From contig CALYMY010000052.1 of assembly GCA_944548615.1 (NCBI GenBank), forward strand, positions 213,401 through 277,400: a stretch of 64,000 nt of DNA, read 5' to 3'. Shown in pieces: positions 62,701 to 64,000 of the stretch (the stretch's first letter is position 1; each line of letters begins with the position of its first letter). A program made the translations under genes and the position numbers. The notes below the pieces were generated by a model that was given only the letters and a program-made list of their open reading frames with translations, was not told where the DNA came from and did not search any database. This DNA is from Micropterix aruncella. Its lineage: Eukaryota > Arthropoda > Insecta > Lepidoptera > Micropterigidae.

Positions 62701-64000
62701 GAAATTTTCAAATTTGAGAGTAGGTCATTTCATTTCAGGTCCGGCTCGGCATCGCCCGGCCCCGCTTGGCCCCGCCCGACGCCGGTACTAAAACTTGTAT
62801 TTTCGATGAAAAAAAAAGAACTGTAATAGAGAGAGCTAAAATATTGTGTTTTTTGAAATGTTAATACTATTTTGGTAATATCAAGAGAAGAAAAAACGAA
62901 AAAAAAATTGAGTCCTGGCTGGGTATCGAACCCGGGTACCCTGGTCTGTAAAACAGTGTTTTTGCCCGTCGGCCATTTGGCGTTTTTTCTCTATCGGCAG
63001 AGAAGTTCTATATATGTTTTGTCAGATATTTTTCTATATTTCTGTTGCAACCTTATGAAACCACCGGTAGGATCTGGCATGAAATTGAAATTTTCAAATT
63101 TGAGGGTAGGTCATTTCATTTCAGGTCCGGCTCGGCATCGCCCGGCCCCGCTTGGCCCCGCCCGACGCCGGTACTAAAACTTGTATTTTCGATGAAAAAA
63201 AAAGAACTGTAATAGAGAGAGCTAAAATATTGTGTTTTTTGAAATGTTAATACTATTTTGGTAATATCAAGAGAAGAAAAAACGAAAAAAAAATTGAGTC
63301 CCGGCTGGGTATCGAACCCGGGTACCCTGGTCTGTAAAACAGTGTTTTTGCCCGTCGGCCATTTGGCGTTTTTTCTCTATCGGCAGAGAAGTTCTATATA
63401 TGTTTTGTCAGATATTTTTCTATATTTCTGTTGCAACCTTATGAAACCACCGGTAGGATCTGGCATGAAATTGAAATTTTCAAATTTGAGGGTAGGTCAT
63501 TTCATTTCAGGTCCGGCTCGGCATCGCCCGGCCCCGCTTGGCCCCGCCCGACGCCGGTACTAAAACTTGTATTTTCGTTGAAAAAAAAAGAACTGTAATA
63601 GAGAGAGCTAAAATATTGTGTTTTTTGAAATGTTAATACTATTTTGGTAATATCAAGAGAAGAAAAAACGAAAAAAAAATTGAGTCCTGGCTGGGTATCG
63701 AACCCGGGTACCCTGGTCTGTAAAACAGTGTTTTTGCCCGTCGGCCATTTGGCGTTTTTTCTCTATCGGCAGAGAAGTTCTATATATGTTTTGTCAGATA
63801 TTTTTCTATATTTCTGTTGCAACCTTATGAAACCACCGGTAGGATCTGGCATGAAATTGAAATTTTCAAATTTGAGGGTAGGTCATTTCATTTCAGGTCC
63901 GGCTCGGCATCGCCCGGCCCCGCTTGGCCCCGCCCGACGCCGGTACTAAAACTTGTATTTTCGTTGAAAAAAAAAAGAACTGTAATAGAGAGAGCTAAAA
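59785..64000. repeat. 17-unit higher-order repeat, copy 2 (cut by the window end)
   Basis: Unit starts: 59785, 60171, 60557, 60943, 61329, 61715, 62101, 62486, 62872, 63258, 63644. All eleven match 53216-57461 in order, shifted by 6569 bp, and the last is cut at base 64000 just after the A10 run. If the pattern holds, the next unit outside the window should be a CTAGCATG unit. Confidence 0.85.
63644..64000. repeat. Partial satellite unit at the right window edge
   Basis: This unit is of the TTCGTTG type with A10. It is complete up to the AAAA of its AT-rich tail. It shows that the array continues to the right. Confidence 0.95.

Larger units (their letters stand above)
1..64000. repeat. 386-bp tandem satellite array (about 166 units, head to tail)
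   Basis: The whole window is one tandem repeat. Taking the string TTGGTAAT as unit start, 166 starts are seen, spaced 386 bp in most cases, 384-388 bp where A-runs or single bases vary, and 299 bp in two deleted copies. All units lie in the same direction and there is no foreign insertion. Copies differ at only a few positions each, and the differences are shared between distant copies, which is the mark of homogenisation by unequal exchange or conversion. The unit is AT-rich apart from a 50-bp GC-rich segment. 386 bp is not a multiple of three, and the open frames inside units start at TTG, so coding is unlikely. The array continues past both window ends. Host and chromosomal location (centromeric, subtelomeric or interstitial) cannot be told from the sequence. 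Confidence 0.98.

Noticed and set aside
1..64000. CRISPR array or 5S rRNA tandem array
   Set aside because: Repeat units have no short-repeat and unique-spacer pattern, and no 5S gene sequence or type 1 promoter (A box, intermediate element, C box) is seen.

Overview
The window is one uninterrupted eukaryotic satellite-DNA array. From base 1 to base 64000 it holds a single head-to-tail repeat with a basic unit of about 386 bp, all in one orientation, running off both ends. I count 166 unit starts (landmark: the string TTGGTAAT, first at 118, last at 63644). No protein-coding gene, intact tRNA or rRNA gene, transposon, CRISPR array or unique sequence interrupts it. The host cannot be named from this sequence. 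A long satellite with higher-order structure, polymerase III-type internal promoter boxes and substitutions that look like CpG decay points to a nuclear genome of an animal or plant, probably one with germline CpG methylation.

Each unit has the same internal layout (reference copy 118-503). First comes a pair of A-runs. Next is a tRNA-like segment read on the minus strand (157-228) with good A and B boxes at tRNA spacing. A short perfect hairpin follows (233-250), then a TATATAT string (255-261), which is about 30 bp upstream of the tRNA-like segment on the minus strand. After that come an AT-rich dyad (328-347), a 50-bp GC-rich segment with nine CpGs (371-420) carrying a four-run G-quadruplex motif on the minus strand (387-409), and another A9 run (441-449). 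The window is therefore an array of about 166 copies of a possible small Pol III transcription unit alternating with a G4/CpG cluster.

On top of the 386-bp period lies a nested higher-order structure, which I traced with diagnostic substitutions. Units 1-6679 form a left segment related to later blocks. A 9- or 10-unit block occurs at 6680-10067 and 10068-13840. A 35-unit block (13455-26965) is followed by a 16-unit partial copy (26966-33143) and a 34-unit near-complete copy (33144-46267) that lacks exactly one unit. A 13-unit repeat starts at 46653 and a 17-unit repeat starts at 53216. A 7-unit repeat (20019-22719) is nested in the 35-unit block. Several units are chimeras of two neighbouring types and mark unequal exchange points. 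Two units (8610-8908 and 11997-12295) share the same 88-bp internal deletion.

The most interesting signal is the minus-strand Pol III-like unit (A box, B box, T-run, upstream TATA) present in essentially every copy, next to a recurrent G-quadruplex. Whether it is transcribed cannot be decided from sequence alone.
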